Origin: Breviolum minutum Mf 1.05b.01
Lineage: Eukaryota; Sar; Dinophyceae; Suessiales; Symbiodiniaceae
Assembly: GCA_000507305.1 (NCBI GenBank)
Contig: DF239428.1
Coordinates: 1-64,000, forward strand
Direction: 5' to 3'
DNA length: 64,000 nt
Below are positions 25,108 through 34,206 of this stretch, in pieces. Position numbers and translations under genes: made by a program. The first letter of the stretch is position 1, and the number at the start of each line of letters is the position of its first letter. The notes below the pieces were generated by a model that saw only the letters and a list, made by a program, of their open reading frames with translations, had not been told where the DNA came from and made no database searches.

Positions 25108-25328
25108 TATATTTATGTACACATGCTGCATATGATATGTAGATGATTTAATATTGTAGCTCACGATTTGCAAATCCCACAATGATGAAAACAACATGCG
25201 GAAACAACACGGAAACAACACGGGAAGGTGGCCCTCCATGGAAAATCACTTGTGACCTTGAATACTGATTAGAATTAACTCATATAGATATCTCTAGAAA
25301 CACATATACAGTCACACATCATGCGGCA

Positions 25329-25520
25329 CTACAGCCCACAGAAACACTGTTGTTTGTTTACCAAAAGAGCACCCATCCAGATCCCATCCGAATATGTCGG
25401 GTCCGGGCCTTGCGCCGAAACGGCTCCATGCGAACTGCCTGTTCGTTCTTTCGAAGTTGTGCACGGGAACCAGTTTGTAGCACTATCGTGATTTTGCGTA
25501 TTGCCGCTTAACTTTCTCAT
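25329..25520 (-). CDS. exon-like segment, unknown protein
   Basis: 64 open codons including KERTGSSHGAVSAQGPDPTY and SDGIWMGALL, followed by a donor-like CTTTTG|GTAAAC at about 25365. Plus strand is open in places. Confidence 0.35.
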   Translation of the reverse strand: MRKLSGNTQNHDSATNWFPCTTSKERTGSSHGAVSAQGPDPTYSDGIWMGALLVNKQQCFCGL

Positions 25521-25599
25521 GTTGTCAAGTCGAAAACGCTGAATCTTCTTGTTTCGGGGGGATTTCTCCGGTAGGATTTAACTCCAACACCACATCGAT

Positions 25600-25715
25600 A
25601 CGGGTGTTTCCTTACATGGTGGTACCCCCATTTCACACCACAAAATGATTATTTTTAGTAGGAAAACCCATGGGCCAGTTGGGGAAACCCACCATTTTAG
25701 GAAACCCCCATACAT
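25600..25715. repeat. fold-back family G copy
   Basis: GGGTGTTTCCTTACATGGTGG and CCACCATTTTAGGAAACCCCC arms. Confidence 0.75.
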
Positions 25716-25814
25716 CCACGCCAAGATTTTTTACAGAACATTGAAATGATCCAACTCTCCAGTGCTCCACTAATACCTTGATATTTTTGGGCGCAATTAC
25801 CGCCATCAACAAAA

Positions 25815-25912
25815 CTAGTTGGTGGTTTCAACCCATCTGAAAAATATCAGTCAAAATGGGAATCTTCCCCAAGTAGGGGTGAAAATAAAAAATATTTGAA
25901 ACCATCACCTAG
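25815..25912. repeat. fold-back family D copy
   Basis: CTAGTTGGTGGTTTCAAC ... TTTGAAACCATCACCTAG. Confidence 0.85.
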
Positions 25913-25977
25913 AAAAAGACAATTCTCATGTTTTTTTTGTCACATCTATTCACACCTAGAAGAATCGTATGTTTGAG

Positions 25978-26102
25978 TACCTGGCAATTCTGCTGGTGAC
26001 CTTTTTGGGATGGTGAAAATGTATGAACATGTGACCTTTTCAAAGGTTGCTGGTGACCTCCAACTAGGTGATAAAAAGGTCACGGCTTGAATCACCTGGT
26101 AT
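25978..26102. repeat. fold-back family F copy
   Basis: TACCTGGCAATTCTGCTGG ... GGTCACGGCTTGAATCACC; followed directly by a family D fragment (26110-26162). Confidence 0.8.
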
Positions 26103-26439
26103 AAAATTTCTTGTTGGAGGTTTCTACCCCATCTGAAAAATATACTCGTCAAATTGGATCTTCCAACTTCTTGTTTTTCATCTGGTCGGCCATATTCTTT
26201 ACCTTCAACTTTTGCTTGATGATTTTGGCGTCAGTTGCACCACCACCAATGGTTTTTGGAACGATGTGGTATGTAGGAATTCGTATTTCCACCCCAATTC
26301 TCCAAAAGCCCGTGGCGATAGGCAGAAGAAGTGCTGTATTTCAACACACTGTGCTTGGTATCGTCATTTGGAGACCCCACTTGCACACCAACAGCATTCA
26401 AGGCAAGGAAGAGTGTCTGAAAGGTCGTAAGCTTTTCAC

Positions 26440-26552
26440 CGTAAAATTTGATACACGAACACCCCCTCAACCTTGATATAGACAATGAAAGTAGTCTTGT
26501 CTGATTTCTCGTTGAGGTCAAGCAAGTTGTCTTCATCCTCCCACTTGTCCAT
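26440..26552 (-). CDS. possible first exon, acidic start, unknown protein
   Basis: From ATG the minus strand reads MDKWEDEDNLLDLNEKSDKT and TFIVYIKVEGVFVYQIL, then donor TTTTACG|GTGAAA in the same form as other donors here. The stop in this frame lies inside the donor, which supports the boundary. Plus strand frames are also open. Confidence 0.5.
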
Positions 26553-26618
26553 TGTCCATCATAACCTGTACATGTTCATCCTCCAATGTTGTCTCGGAAA
26601 CCATCACCCAGATTTTGC

Positions 26619-26757
26619 CTGTAAAAATCCAACAGCCAAATGTTGTCTGATCGGATCAAACCTCCCAACCGAAAGGGGTGGGTCTGATGGGATTTCTGCC
26701 GTGTACTCTGAGGATTCTGCAACATCTTCTTCTTGGAATTTTCTCTGAATTTCCCCC
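26619..26757 (-). CDS. exon-like segment, unknown protein
   Basis: Acceptor AAACGACAG|G, 46 codons (EIQRKFQEEDVAESSEYTAE, DPPLSVGRFDPIRQHLAVGF) and a GC donor TTTACAG|GCAAAA. It cannot be joined in frame to the ATG exon at 26552, so it may belong to another transcript. Confidence 0.45.
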
Positions 26758-27398
26758 CTGTCGTTTGAGAAGTCTCCAATATGAATCTCACGGAATTTCT
26801 ATATGAATTTCTTTGATTTGCTGCTTCGGTGCTTGGCAAAAACACAAAAATCTTCCTATACAAAACGGTGGTGAAAAATGGCGATGAATCTCATGGTAGA
26901 ATCCGTAAAACATCACCAAATAAAGAAACACAAGCTTATCATGGCTTATTCAATAATATGAAAAACTCCCAATTTAACTGGGTAGTATAATCACCTGATA
27001 TTACCCTACCCCAAGGATCCAGATATGTTCTAAGAAAGGGATTTCCACTAAAAATTCGATTCTGAGGTCTGATGAGACCATCAATCCTACTCGATCGGGA
27101 GGGGTTTGGATTCTTAGGGCTAGTTCAATCTCTGAATAATATGAAATAATCCCAATTTAACTCAGAAGTATATAATCACCTGATACTACATTAGTTTTTT
27201 CTAGCGTTTTTTTTTAATCATTAGTTCCCAGCATTTTAGTATAATAATTTCAAGGCGTTTTGAAAAAAACGGGTGGATTTCCCAATAGGCGGCTTCAAAG
27301 TGACCTCCTTGGCTTCTTGTGCTTCAATCTCTTTACGCGCCTGGCAGGTTGTGGGGATGAAAGTTGACCACGTAAAATTTAGTCCTACTAAAATATGT

Positions 27399-27609
27399 AC
27401 CCTCCCTGAAACTAACATACTGTTGATGGACAAAATCCTGCACCACCAAGGATGATGATTATCCCATTATGTATAGGGTTTTAACCATCCCAGGTGGTGC
27501 AGGATTTCTTCCATCAACAGCTCGCTCCTAAAAATGATGGTTGTCAATAGGAATCTCCTTTTCCAGGGGTCTATTTCCAAGGGCGAACTGTTAGATTTCC
27601 GCGAGGGTA
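27399..27609. repeat. family B element interrupted by a family A element
   Basis: Same arrangement and same insertion point as at 15922: CCCTGAAACTAACA then A (27419-27520) then the rest of B ending GCGAGGGTA. Confidence 0.85.
27419..27520. repeat. MITE-like family A copy (nested in B)
   Basis: TACTGTTGATGGACAAAATCC ... GGATTTCTTCCATCAACAG; right TA absent. Confidence 0.85.
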
Positions 27610-27751
27610 TTCCCCACGGGAAATCTAACATGGTGGATTGATGAAGGTGGTCCAGGAAACTCCAGAAGATGGTTAGGAAAATGTATCTCAAACATAGCTA
27701 TTTTGGATATCTAGTTTTGTCCTACTGAATATGTACACCCACGAAATCTAA

Positions 27752-27853
27752 CTGGTTGGTGGTTGAACCACCCATCTGAACAATATTTGTCAAAATGGAA
27801 ATCTTCCTCAATTTTCGGGGTGAAAATAAAAAATATTTGAAACCACCACCTAG
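27752..27853. repeat. fold-back family D copy
   Basis: CTGGTTGGTGGTTGAACC ... TTTGAAACCACCACCTAG, sitting next to B-like flanks. Confidence 0.8.
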
Positions 27854-28466
27854 CATGGATACCAAAGATGATGGTTAGTAACACGTATCCTCTTTCAAAC
27901 ATGGCTATTTTGGATATCTATGTTAGATTCATTTCAGGGAGGTATTCCCCCCCATGGAAACTAACCTGACTGGCTGGAAAATTCTAACCATGAATGAAGA
28001 TGTATCTTGGGATTAAAAAAAAATGATTTTCCAGCAATCGTCATCTTAATATTTTGAGGGAGGTATTCCCCTATGTATACCTCCCCAATCAAAAATTTTA
28101 TTTGGTGCCAACATTGCCTGAGTGAGATTTTAGAGGGTTCACTTTGCAGTTTGATTTTTGTTTCAGGGGTCAGTATGACACCAACCCAAACAAGGCACTG
28201 TTATAGCGGAAATCTGTCAAAATTACCATACTTTTGCACTGTTTGTTACCTCAAGTAGGTAATTCAATGAGCCCTGTACATGACAAGCCAAGATTAATAT
28301 CAAACCCGTGCTGTTTAGATTGGTTGCCATTTTTTGCCTGCAACTTACTCGCTTGTGGCATGGTATCAACTTCAACCTTTTTTTCAATTCAACAACGGGG
28401 GTTGAGCTTCATCTTGGGATGATACTGCTACAATGAGCGGATGAAGTTGGCAAATACAATCCACAA

Positions 28467-28570
28467 CTAGTTGGTGGTTGAACCAACCCATCTGAAAAAT
28501 ATGCTCGTCAAATTGGATCATTTCCCCAGGGATCGGGGTGAAAATCACAAATGTTTGAAACCCCCACCTT
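28467..28570. repeat. fold-back family D copy
   Basis: CTAGTTGGTGGTTGAACC ... GTTTGAAACCCCCACCTTG. Confidence 0.8.
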
Positions 28571-28629
28571 GACAATAATGAACTGCAACATCCTGCTTTT
28601 GTCCTACAGCACCTAAAAAAGAGCTTTAG

Positions 28630-28771
28630 GTGGGGGGGCACTTGATCCCATCAATCGCCTCTGCAACATTGCAAGGCAGATAAAAATTCAGATCGGGCAA
28701 AGTGATGACTTTTGTAAAACAAAAAAAATAGAAAAAGGAAATGGATGGATTATTCCACTCATACACATCAA
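28630..28771 (+). CDS. exon-like segment, unknown protein
   Basis: Acceptor AGAGCTTTAG|G, then ALDPINRLCNIARQIKIQIG and QSDDF, open to a TAA near 28772. The part after about 28700 is Lys-rich and may be intron. Confidence 0.35.
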
Positions 28772-29034
28772 CATGTAAGAATTGCGTTCCTAATCCCCCC
28801 AATCTTATTACACCCCGAAAAACTCAGATGACAAATGGGAAAAAACAACCATGTTCATGAAGATATATCTCCTATACAAAAAAATTGTAATCTTCCAACG
28901 ATCGTCATCTTAGTTGGACAAGTGACATCGATGCCTCAGCGCATCGATGCAGGCAAAGATCTTCAGATAAAAAAGGAATCATCCCCCATTGGTATTTGGA
29001 AACTACTTAGTGAACCAAAAACACTTAACCCCCC

Positions 29035-29136
29035 GGAAGTTTAACAGTTCGCCCCTGAAAATGATGGTTGGAAGACTGATTTTTTCCTATTGGGAAGGTC
29101 ACTTTTCAGGACCGAGCTGCTAAACTTCGGGAGGGT
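29035..29136. repeat. fold-back family B copy
   Basis: CCCCCCGGAAGTTTAACAG and CTGCTAAACTTCGGGAGGG arms. Confidence 0.75.
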
Positions 29137-29149
29137 AGAAACCAAAGCA

Positions 29150-29317
29150 TGTAGCCAAAGTCCACGAGGTGTGGCTGATGTATTTGTATTAGATTTACAT
29201 TCGCCCAAACTAACTACTTACTTGGAGAATGAAAGGAGGGGGCGTCCTACCCTTCTCCCCCTCATTATCTGGGTAGATTTGATCATATTGCAACCCATGC
29301 ACAAACCTATGAAATAG
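29150..29317 (+). CDS. open frame, doubtful
   Basis: Reads KACSQSPRGVADVFVLDLHS and KLTTYLENERRGRPTLLPL to a stop at 29317, downstream of a family B copy. No clean acceptor. Confidence 0.3.
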   Translation, partial: CSQSPRGVADVFVLDLHSPKLTTYLENERRGRPTLLPLIIWVDLIILQPMHKPMK

Positions 29318-29337
29318 CCAAGAATTCTGTAATAAAC

Positions 29338-29453
29338 TACCCCCCCTAAGTTTAACAGCTCGCCCCTGAAAAGTTACAGTACCTTCCCAAAAGGGAAAAA
29401 ATCCGTCTTCCAACCATCATTTTTCAGTGGCTCGTTTAAATTTCGGGGGTGTG
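29338..29453. repeat. fold-back family B copy
   Basis: TACCCCCCCTAAGTTTAACAG ... CGTTTAAATTTCGGGGGTGTG. Confidence 0.7.
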
Positions 29454-29737
29454 TTTCGTGAACTGCATCACCTTACAGCGCTATGTCACTGAGATGACAA
29501 AAACAAAGACGTAACATAGGTCTTGGAGGGGAGCCATGTTGATGAATGGGTTCCACTCGAACCATGTTCATGGGAGGAATAATCCCCATTTTTCGACAGG
29601 AAATACATCTTCCAATGGTGGATGTTCCATTCTCAATCATTATCATGTTAGTTTTCGGAGTGGTAGTATTTTCACGAAGACTTGTTGTACAAAATCCCAC
29701 ATGTGTACTTCACAAAGCTGCACACAACGAGAAAAAC

Positions 29738-29800
29738 CTGGGAATCATGGAACACGTCGTTGAAATATCCACCCTTCTTGAGGTACCTCTTCGGACCTGC
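29738..29800 (-). CDS. exon pair, second exon, unknown protein
   Basis: Acceptor CCACTGTGTGTAG|G, exactly 21 codons (AGPKRYLKKGGYFNDVFHDS + Q), donor TTCCCAG|GTTTTT. Phase 0 at both ends, matching the exon at 29928-30072 across a 127 base GT-AG intron. Confidence 0.5.
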
Positions 29801-29927
29801 CTACACACAGTGGATAGAAGGTTAATAAGGTTCCCTTTATAAAGATAAAAAATTAATTTGATCGCTTCCCATAAGATATTTTCCATTTCAACTTCATTCG
29901 CCATCCACTCATTCCGTACCACAGTAC

Positions 29928-30072
29928 CTGCTTCAACAATCGCTTGGACGTGGGCTTCGCTAAGAGTAAAGGAACCACTTCATCCAGTTTTTGCTCCTCA
30001 AAAGTGCTCTGGAACTTGGTCTTCGGGGTTTGCCACCAATGTCGGGGTTTGCCATTATCACTTGAAACAACC
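29928..30072 (-). CDS. exon pair, first exon, unknown protein
   Basis: Acceptor TTTCACTTTGTTAG|G, one base plus 48 codons (VVSSDNGKPRHWWQTPKTKF, QSTFEEQKLDEVVPLLLAKP, TSKRLLKQ), donor AAGCAG|GTACTG. A second minus frame here is also open, but splice signals and phase favour this one. Confidence 0.5.
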
Positions 30073-30647
30073 CTAACAAAGTGAAAACCCTTCATCACCA
30101 AGGGTTGATTTTGGTGATTTTTGGGGTCGAATTTCTCATGTAGTCAAGGTGATTATGGAGGACCCGGAAGATCCTCACCCAAAACTTGGAACTTGGGCCA
30201 AGAAGATGTGATTTCAATCAAGATATGATTTGAAAGGAAATATTGTCAGAAAAGATGGAAGGAAAATGAGGTTTCCAAAACTTTAGATGTTCAAGAGTAC
30301 TAGTTTGAAGGGGTGTAAAAACAAAACATAGCTTGAAGGTGGGTTCACAATTCAGAAAGTCTGGTTTTTTGTTGACGGCTGCGGCTACTAAACATCCAAA
30401 AAAACTGTTCGTTTTTCATCTTTTAGCATGTAAACAGAAGATGTCATCCCAGTCCTGCCGTTGTGATAATACTGATTTTTTTGAACATGCCACGATGGAA
30501 GATATATCATCAAAAAATGTTTTCCTGAACATATATAGTTGTCGAACGAAGAAAACCATGAATTATTCAAAAAATAATGAAGCTGAAATATGAAGCTGAA
30601 ATAGCAAAAAATGATGTAATGTCTAGATCTTATAATGCTCAAGTAGG

Positions 30648-30938
30648 CGACATTATGAAAAATATTCAGACTTGGCGTGATGGTAAGCCCCTGGCCAGCT
30701 TCTTTGGCACCCCGTATACGCCGTTTGCCTAAGCGGCCGACGCATCTTTCTACCCACTCTGGGTCTCACTTCTGTCTCCTGAGGCCCTGACAAACTTTGT
30801 GTGCACATAGCATGCAGGCGGCGACGGGTATACGGGGTGCTCGGTGGAGTGCCTTGGCGCGCTGCAGCCCCCCGAAGGATATCTCCTACGGAGGGTTCTG
30901 CAGGGTGGTGGCGCTGCGGCGACCTCAGATGGTAAGCG
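30648..30938 (-). CDS. long open frame in GC-rich island, unknown
   Basis: About 95 codons without a stop and without an early ATG: AEPSVGDILRGAAARQGTPP, RRRLHAMCTQSLSGPQETE, RPLRQTAYTGCQRSWPG. The opposite strand also has a long frame (30797-31177), so coding is not proven. Confidence 0.3.
30708..30839. repeat. 12 bp perfect inverted repeat
   Basis: CACCCCGTATAC (30708-30719) and GTATACGGGGTG (30828-30839) bracket 108 bases. Confidence 0.6.
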
Positions 30939-31082
30939 CATCAAGACAAGTGCGCACGTTTGATCATGCTATGGTCTCTGCCCTGGCTCCGGGCGCCAAG
31001 GGCCTCGCAGCCCTTGTGCCTGGACGCCTTGCAGGCGCCAGCGTTGGCCGCAACGGCGGTACGACTTTTTGCCAACACCTGT

Positions 31083-31635
31083 CTAGCCTTTCTTCACCAA
31101 GGCCGCCACTGTGCCAGGGAGCGCTGCCTCTGCCTCCTTACCGGACGAAAGGATGGTCTCTGAAACATGGAGTCTAAAATTCCGGTTCATAGTTCTCTGC
31201 TGAGGCATGCACTGTCGGTGAAGGAGGGACAGGGACAGGGCTGCCAGGCTGAGTGGCCTCAAGTCACCATGCTCGAGAAAACATAAACGTTTTTGATGAA
31301 AGAGGTTGGAAGACACCGAGAGCTCGGCGACTTCCGTTGGAGTTGCCACCTGAAAACTTGAATGTGGCGGCACATGTTCGCCCGGAATACATGAAGGAGT
31401 CGTGCGGACTGAGAAACTCGAGGACGCTGGGACTCTATTTCCTCTGTTGGGGGTAGCAGGTCCTTGAGAAGTATAGAGCGGGCTCGGAATGCCTTGCGCC
31501 GCGGGACTTGACCTTCTGGTAATGGTTTTTGTCCCTGAGGCCACACCAACGCCCATCCTCGAAGTTGCCACCTTCCCCGAGGTAGGCGTATCATTTGCAT
31601 TAAGAGATGACAGCTTGCAGCCTCAAGCGATAGCA
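31083..31635 (-). CDS. long Ser/Thr/Pro-rich open frame, unknown
   Basis: About 184 codons without a stop (SSLNANDTPTSGKVATSRMG, RSSPAAQGIPSPLYTSQGPA, HVPPHSSFQVATPTEVAEL). First ATG at 31571. Composition suggests a disordered protein. Two other frames are also open over 60-113 codons, as expected of GC-rich DNA, so confidence is low. Confidence 0.35.
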
Positions 31636-32547
31636 GCAGGATGCAAGCCCCATTAACTCTGGTGAAGAAGGCGCGAACGCAGCTTAGACTCAGACTGACA
31701 ATCCCGCCGCCTTAACCTCACCGACCTCTAAACATTAATGTTTGTCATCTAGAGCGTAAAAAATGCCCAAGTTTTGGCGCGGCATTTTCACTATGAGGCG
31801 TGGGCCATCGTCGGCGAAGAAGAGGCCTCCTGCAAATGGTATTCGGCATTCACGATTATAAAAAAGTTGAAACTGGTAATACATTTTTTGATTTACAACA
31901 GCAATGAAAAATAAAATGAAATTTCAGTAGTAGTCTTTGAAGCGTGATGCGCCCCGCGGCAGACGCAGCACCGAGGAAGGCAGCAGCGCAATCAGCCGCC
32001 ACCATGTTCATCTTTGTGCTGCCACAGCACATTTTGGCAAGCCAACAGCCAAGATCGTACCTTAGTTTTCCCTAAAGCCGAATCTGGCCAGTAACGGACA
32101 CGACAGACGACACAGTGCGTGCGAAGGACGACACCGACACGACCAACAAATATGGTCCCAGAACTTGCAACTCCCCACACCCCCAGGGACAGAGAGCCGA
32201 AGGACTTTGACCAGAAAACGGAACAAAGGACCAAAATGAGCAGGACTGAAGGTAGCACCCAAAGCCACCGTAGCCGCAGGAGCCGCCGAAAGCGCCCAAG
32301 CCGGCACATCATCAAACTGCAGAGAGCGGAAGATCTGCGAAGTGGCGACCGGCAAAGCAGGGACCTCATGTCGGCCCGAGTTAGACCACCTCTGGAAGAC
32401 CCAAGCCCTCCAGCCTTTGTAACTTTTGACTACACAACAATGTATTATTTTTTGGTCTTTGTATTTTGATAGCCGTTCTATCAGTCTGCGTCGGTACTGC
32501 CGAATATGCTTTCGTTGAAAAACGATGAGCATTCAATGTATGCTGGT
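31636..32547. other. GC-rich island, coding status unclear
   Basis: Minus frames of 156 codons (32062-32532) and 125 codons (31992-32369) and a plus Arg/Ser-rich frame of 116 codons (32119-32469) overlap. One minus frame has a hydrophobic run (LRWLWVLPSVLLILVLCSVF). None has convincing borders. This is 3' of the coiled-coil exon stop at 32548. Confidence 0.35.
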
Positions 32548-32951
32548 TCAGTGTCGGCGGTTAGGTGGCATCTGAGATGGTTCAAAGGGCAACAAATCCA
32601 TGGGCACACCAATCGGAGGAAAGCTCATGTAAGGCGGGAAAGGCAAGTTCGGGTATGGGGACTTTTGGGGGAGCCTCTTGTGGATCCATTTCACATCACT
32701 TCTTGATCTAGGCAAGCTTGCACTCAACTTTTTGATTGCATTCTGCGCAGCTTCCAAATCAAGGGGACTGTGCCAAGTTCAGCTTTAAGCACAGCATGAT
32801 CTTTAACCAACGACTCATTGGCTTCAACCATGCTTTGTGCCTTTGATCCATGTGCCTTAGCTTGTCTCAATTCATCTTGTAATTGCTCCAGTGTTTCCAG
32901 GTGTTGGAACTCTGTCTGTTCGTTTTCATTATTGCTCTTTGAAGAACAACA
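32548..32951 (-). CDS. terminal exon: coiled-coil and proline-rich tail (one-base shift)
   Basis: Opens after acceptor GAGCTAAG. A clear coiled coil follows (FQHLETLEQLQDELRQAKAH, SMVEANESLVKDHAVLKAEL). A C4 run (GGGG on the plus strand, 32763-32766) then loses one base, and the reading continues in the next frame as DLEAAQNAIKKLSASLP. It ends in a proline-rich tail (PNLPFPPYMSFPPIG, DLLPFEPSQMPPNRRH) before TGA at 32548. The shift may be a sequencing error. With one base restored, exons from 34206 to here sum to a multiple of three. Heptads suggest a self-associating protein; function unknown. Confidence 0.65.
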
Positions 32952-33257
32952 CTTAGCTCATTGTACTATAAGTAAATGGTATGGTGAAGCATTGACAGAT
33001 TGTTTTTTTTGGGGGATGCGTTTTTTGTTTTTGTTGTGGGTTGCGCATTCCTTGGAATGCAAAGTTCCCCAAGCAACTCATTCTTCCGGTACAACCTGCC
33101 AAACAAATGCAAATTTTCGGAAGTACAAAGAAGGAACGGTTAACCGTCCTCGTCGTAAAGTGAGGCCAACTGTCAAACAAACCATTATGCGTCACCAAAT
33201 ATTGCACCTACTACCATTTTCAGTCATTTTCGCGCCTTTTTTTTTGGCAGAGCCCAC

Positions 33258-33370
33258 CTGCCGCACCAGGCTGGGGAGGTGGGGGCGGAGCTGGCTGCCG
33301 GCCGCTGAGGGGGTCGATGCCGGCGAAGCCGAAGCCGAAGATGGCGTGTCCACACACAGTACGTCCACAC
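33258..33370 (-). CDS. exon 8 of the mini-exon gene, Ser/Ala/Pro-rich
   Basis: Acceptor AAATGTCAG|G in the array phase, donor GCGGCAG|GTGGGC. The start (VDVLCVDTP) continues the mini-exon pattern and then runs into a low-complexity stretch (SSASASPASTPSAAG) and SLVRQ, ending in phase 0. This fits the phase 0 start of the coiled-coil exon after a 306 base intron. Other frames of this GC-rich segment are also open on both strands, so the frame choice rests on phase continuity. Confidence 0.5.
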
Positions 33371-33429
33371 CTGACATTTAAAGAAACCCATAGTAGTTTT
33401 CGACGATTGCAAAAATAAGCAGAAAGGAC

Positions 33430-33462
33430 CGTGGAGCTCCTCCACATATTTCAAAGTCACAC
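33430..33462 (-). CDS. mini-exon 7 (33 bases, diverged)
   Basis: Acceptor AAGTATCAG|G, donor CTCCACG|GTCCTT. Reads VTLKYVEELH. Length and phase match the array although the peptide has diverged. The intron that follows is 59 bases. Confidence 0.6.
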
Positions 33463-33529
33463 CTGATACTTAAAAAAGAACACAAACCTGACTCTATTTT
33501 TGAACAAAGTACAAAGAAGAAACATCGGC

Positions 33530-33562
33530 CTGACTTTTCCCTTTTCGCACGCAGCAAGGCGC
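33530..33562 (-). CDS. mini-exon 6 (33 bases)
   Basis: Acceptor GTGTATCAG|G, donor AAGTCAG|GCCGAT (GC donor). Reads ALLRAKREKS, a relative of mini-exon 4. Exons 3-4 and 5-6 thus form a duplicated pair. The intron that follows is 67 bases. Confidence 0.7.
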
Positions 33563-33631
33563 CTGATACACATGCAATAGAACGACACAAACCTTTTTTT
33601 ACAAAAGAAAGTCCAAACAAGAAACATCAGC

Positions 33632-33658
33632 CTGGGTCTTCCTTCACATGAGCCGCGC
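33632..33658 (-). CDS. mini-exon 5 (27 bases)
   Basis: Acceptor TGTGTATCAG|G, donor GACCCAG|GCTGAT (GC donor). Reads AAHVKEDP, one residue from mini-exon 3. The intron that follows is 69 bases. Confidence 0.7.
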
Positions 33659-33738
33659 CTGATACACATACAATAGGATAGCACAAACCTGACTATATTT
33701 TTCAAAAAATATACAAAGTCCAAAGAAGAAGCATCGGC

Positions 33739-33771
33739 CTTGGTCTTCATTTTTCACACGCAGCAAGGCAC
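33739..33771 (-). CDS. mini-exon 4 (33 bases)
   Basis: Acceptor GTGTATCAG|G, donor ACCAAG|GCCGAT (GC donor). Reads ALLRVKNEDQ. The intron that follows is 80 bases. Confidence 0.7.
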
Positions 33772-33850
33772 CTGATACACATGCAATAGAACAACACGAA
33801 CCTGACTATATTTTTTCAAAACATACAAAGTCTAAAGAAGAAACGTCGAC

Positions 33851-33877
33851 CTGGTTCTTCCTTCACGTGCGCCGCGC
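33851..33877 (-). CDS. mini-exon 3 (27 bases)
   Basis: Acceptor GTGTATCAG|G, donor AACCAG|GTCGAC. Reads AAHVKEEP, a near copy of mini-exons 2 and 5. The intron that follows is 79 bases. Confidence 0.7.
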
Positions 33878-33953
33878 CTGATACACATGCAATAGAACAA
33901 CACAAACCTTTCCTTTTTTTACCAAAAAAAAGTCCAAAGAAAAAAACCACAGC

Positions 33954-33980
33954 CTGGTGCTTCCTTCACGGGGGCAGCGC
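33954..33980 (-). CDS. mini-exon 2 (27 bases)
   Basis: Acceptor ATCTGTCAG|G, donor CACCAG|GCTGTG (GC donor). Reads AAPVKEAP between two junction Gly codons. The intron that follows is 76 bases. Confidence 0.65.
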
Positions 33981-34056
33981 CTGACAGATATGCAATAGCA
34001 CAACACAAACCTGAATATATGTTTTTCAATTAAAAGCCCAAAGAAGAAACGTCGAC

Positions 34057-34086
34057 CTGCACCCAAAGCCATCACCTCAGGCGGAC
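34057..34086 (-). CDS. mini-exon 1 (30 bases)
   Basis: Acceptor TTTTGTGCAG|G, donor GGTGCAG|GTCGAC. Two bases, nine codons (PPEVMALGA), one base: phase 1 on both sides, with a Gly codon formed at each junction. The intron that follows is 76 bases. Confidence 0.6.
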
Positions 34087-34154
34087 CTGCACAAAACAAA
34101 ATATTCATACTTTTTCTTTATCCAAAGGTAAAAATGATAGAATTAGAAGCGCAC

Positions 34155-34206
34155 CATCATCATCAAAAACAACATTCTGGATGCTCGCCAGCTGCTGCAA
34201 AAGCAT
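34155..34206 (-). CDS. first recognised exon of the mini-exon gene
   Basis: From an ATG the frame reads MLLQQLASIQNVVFDDDG, ending GATGATGATG|GTGCGC, a GT donor that leaves one base (phase 1). The 68 base intron ends TTTTGTGCAG. The reading is also open upstream to SRADARD, so the ATG may be internal and an earlier exon may exist. Phase and style match the array downstream. The protein is unrecognised. Confidence 0.55.

Larger units (their letters stand above)
33371..34090 (-). repeat. tandem array of about 100 bp units, each one mini-exon plus one intron
   Basis: Units start (GATACACAT-like box on the plus strand) near 33465, 33565, 33661, 33774, 33880 and 33983, with outlying units near 33374 and 34086. 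Spacing is 91-113 bases. Both the exon and the intron ends are conserved: introns start GTCGACG, GCCGATG or GCTGATG followed by TTTC, and end in TATTGCATGTGTATCAG or close to it. The array arose by duplication of exon plus intron. Confidence 0.75.

Noticed and set aside
32818-33381. Plus-strand 187 codon frame
   Set aside because: It is the antisense of the coiled-coil exon and of exon 8 of the mini-exon gene, which have far better protein texture and splice phase.
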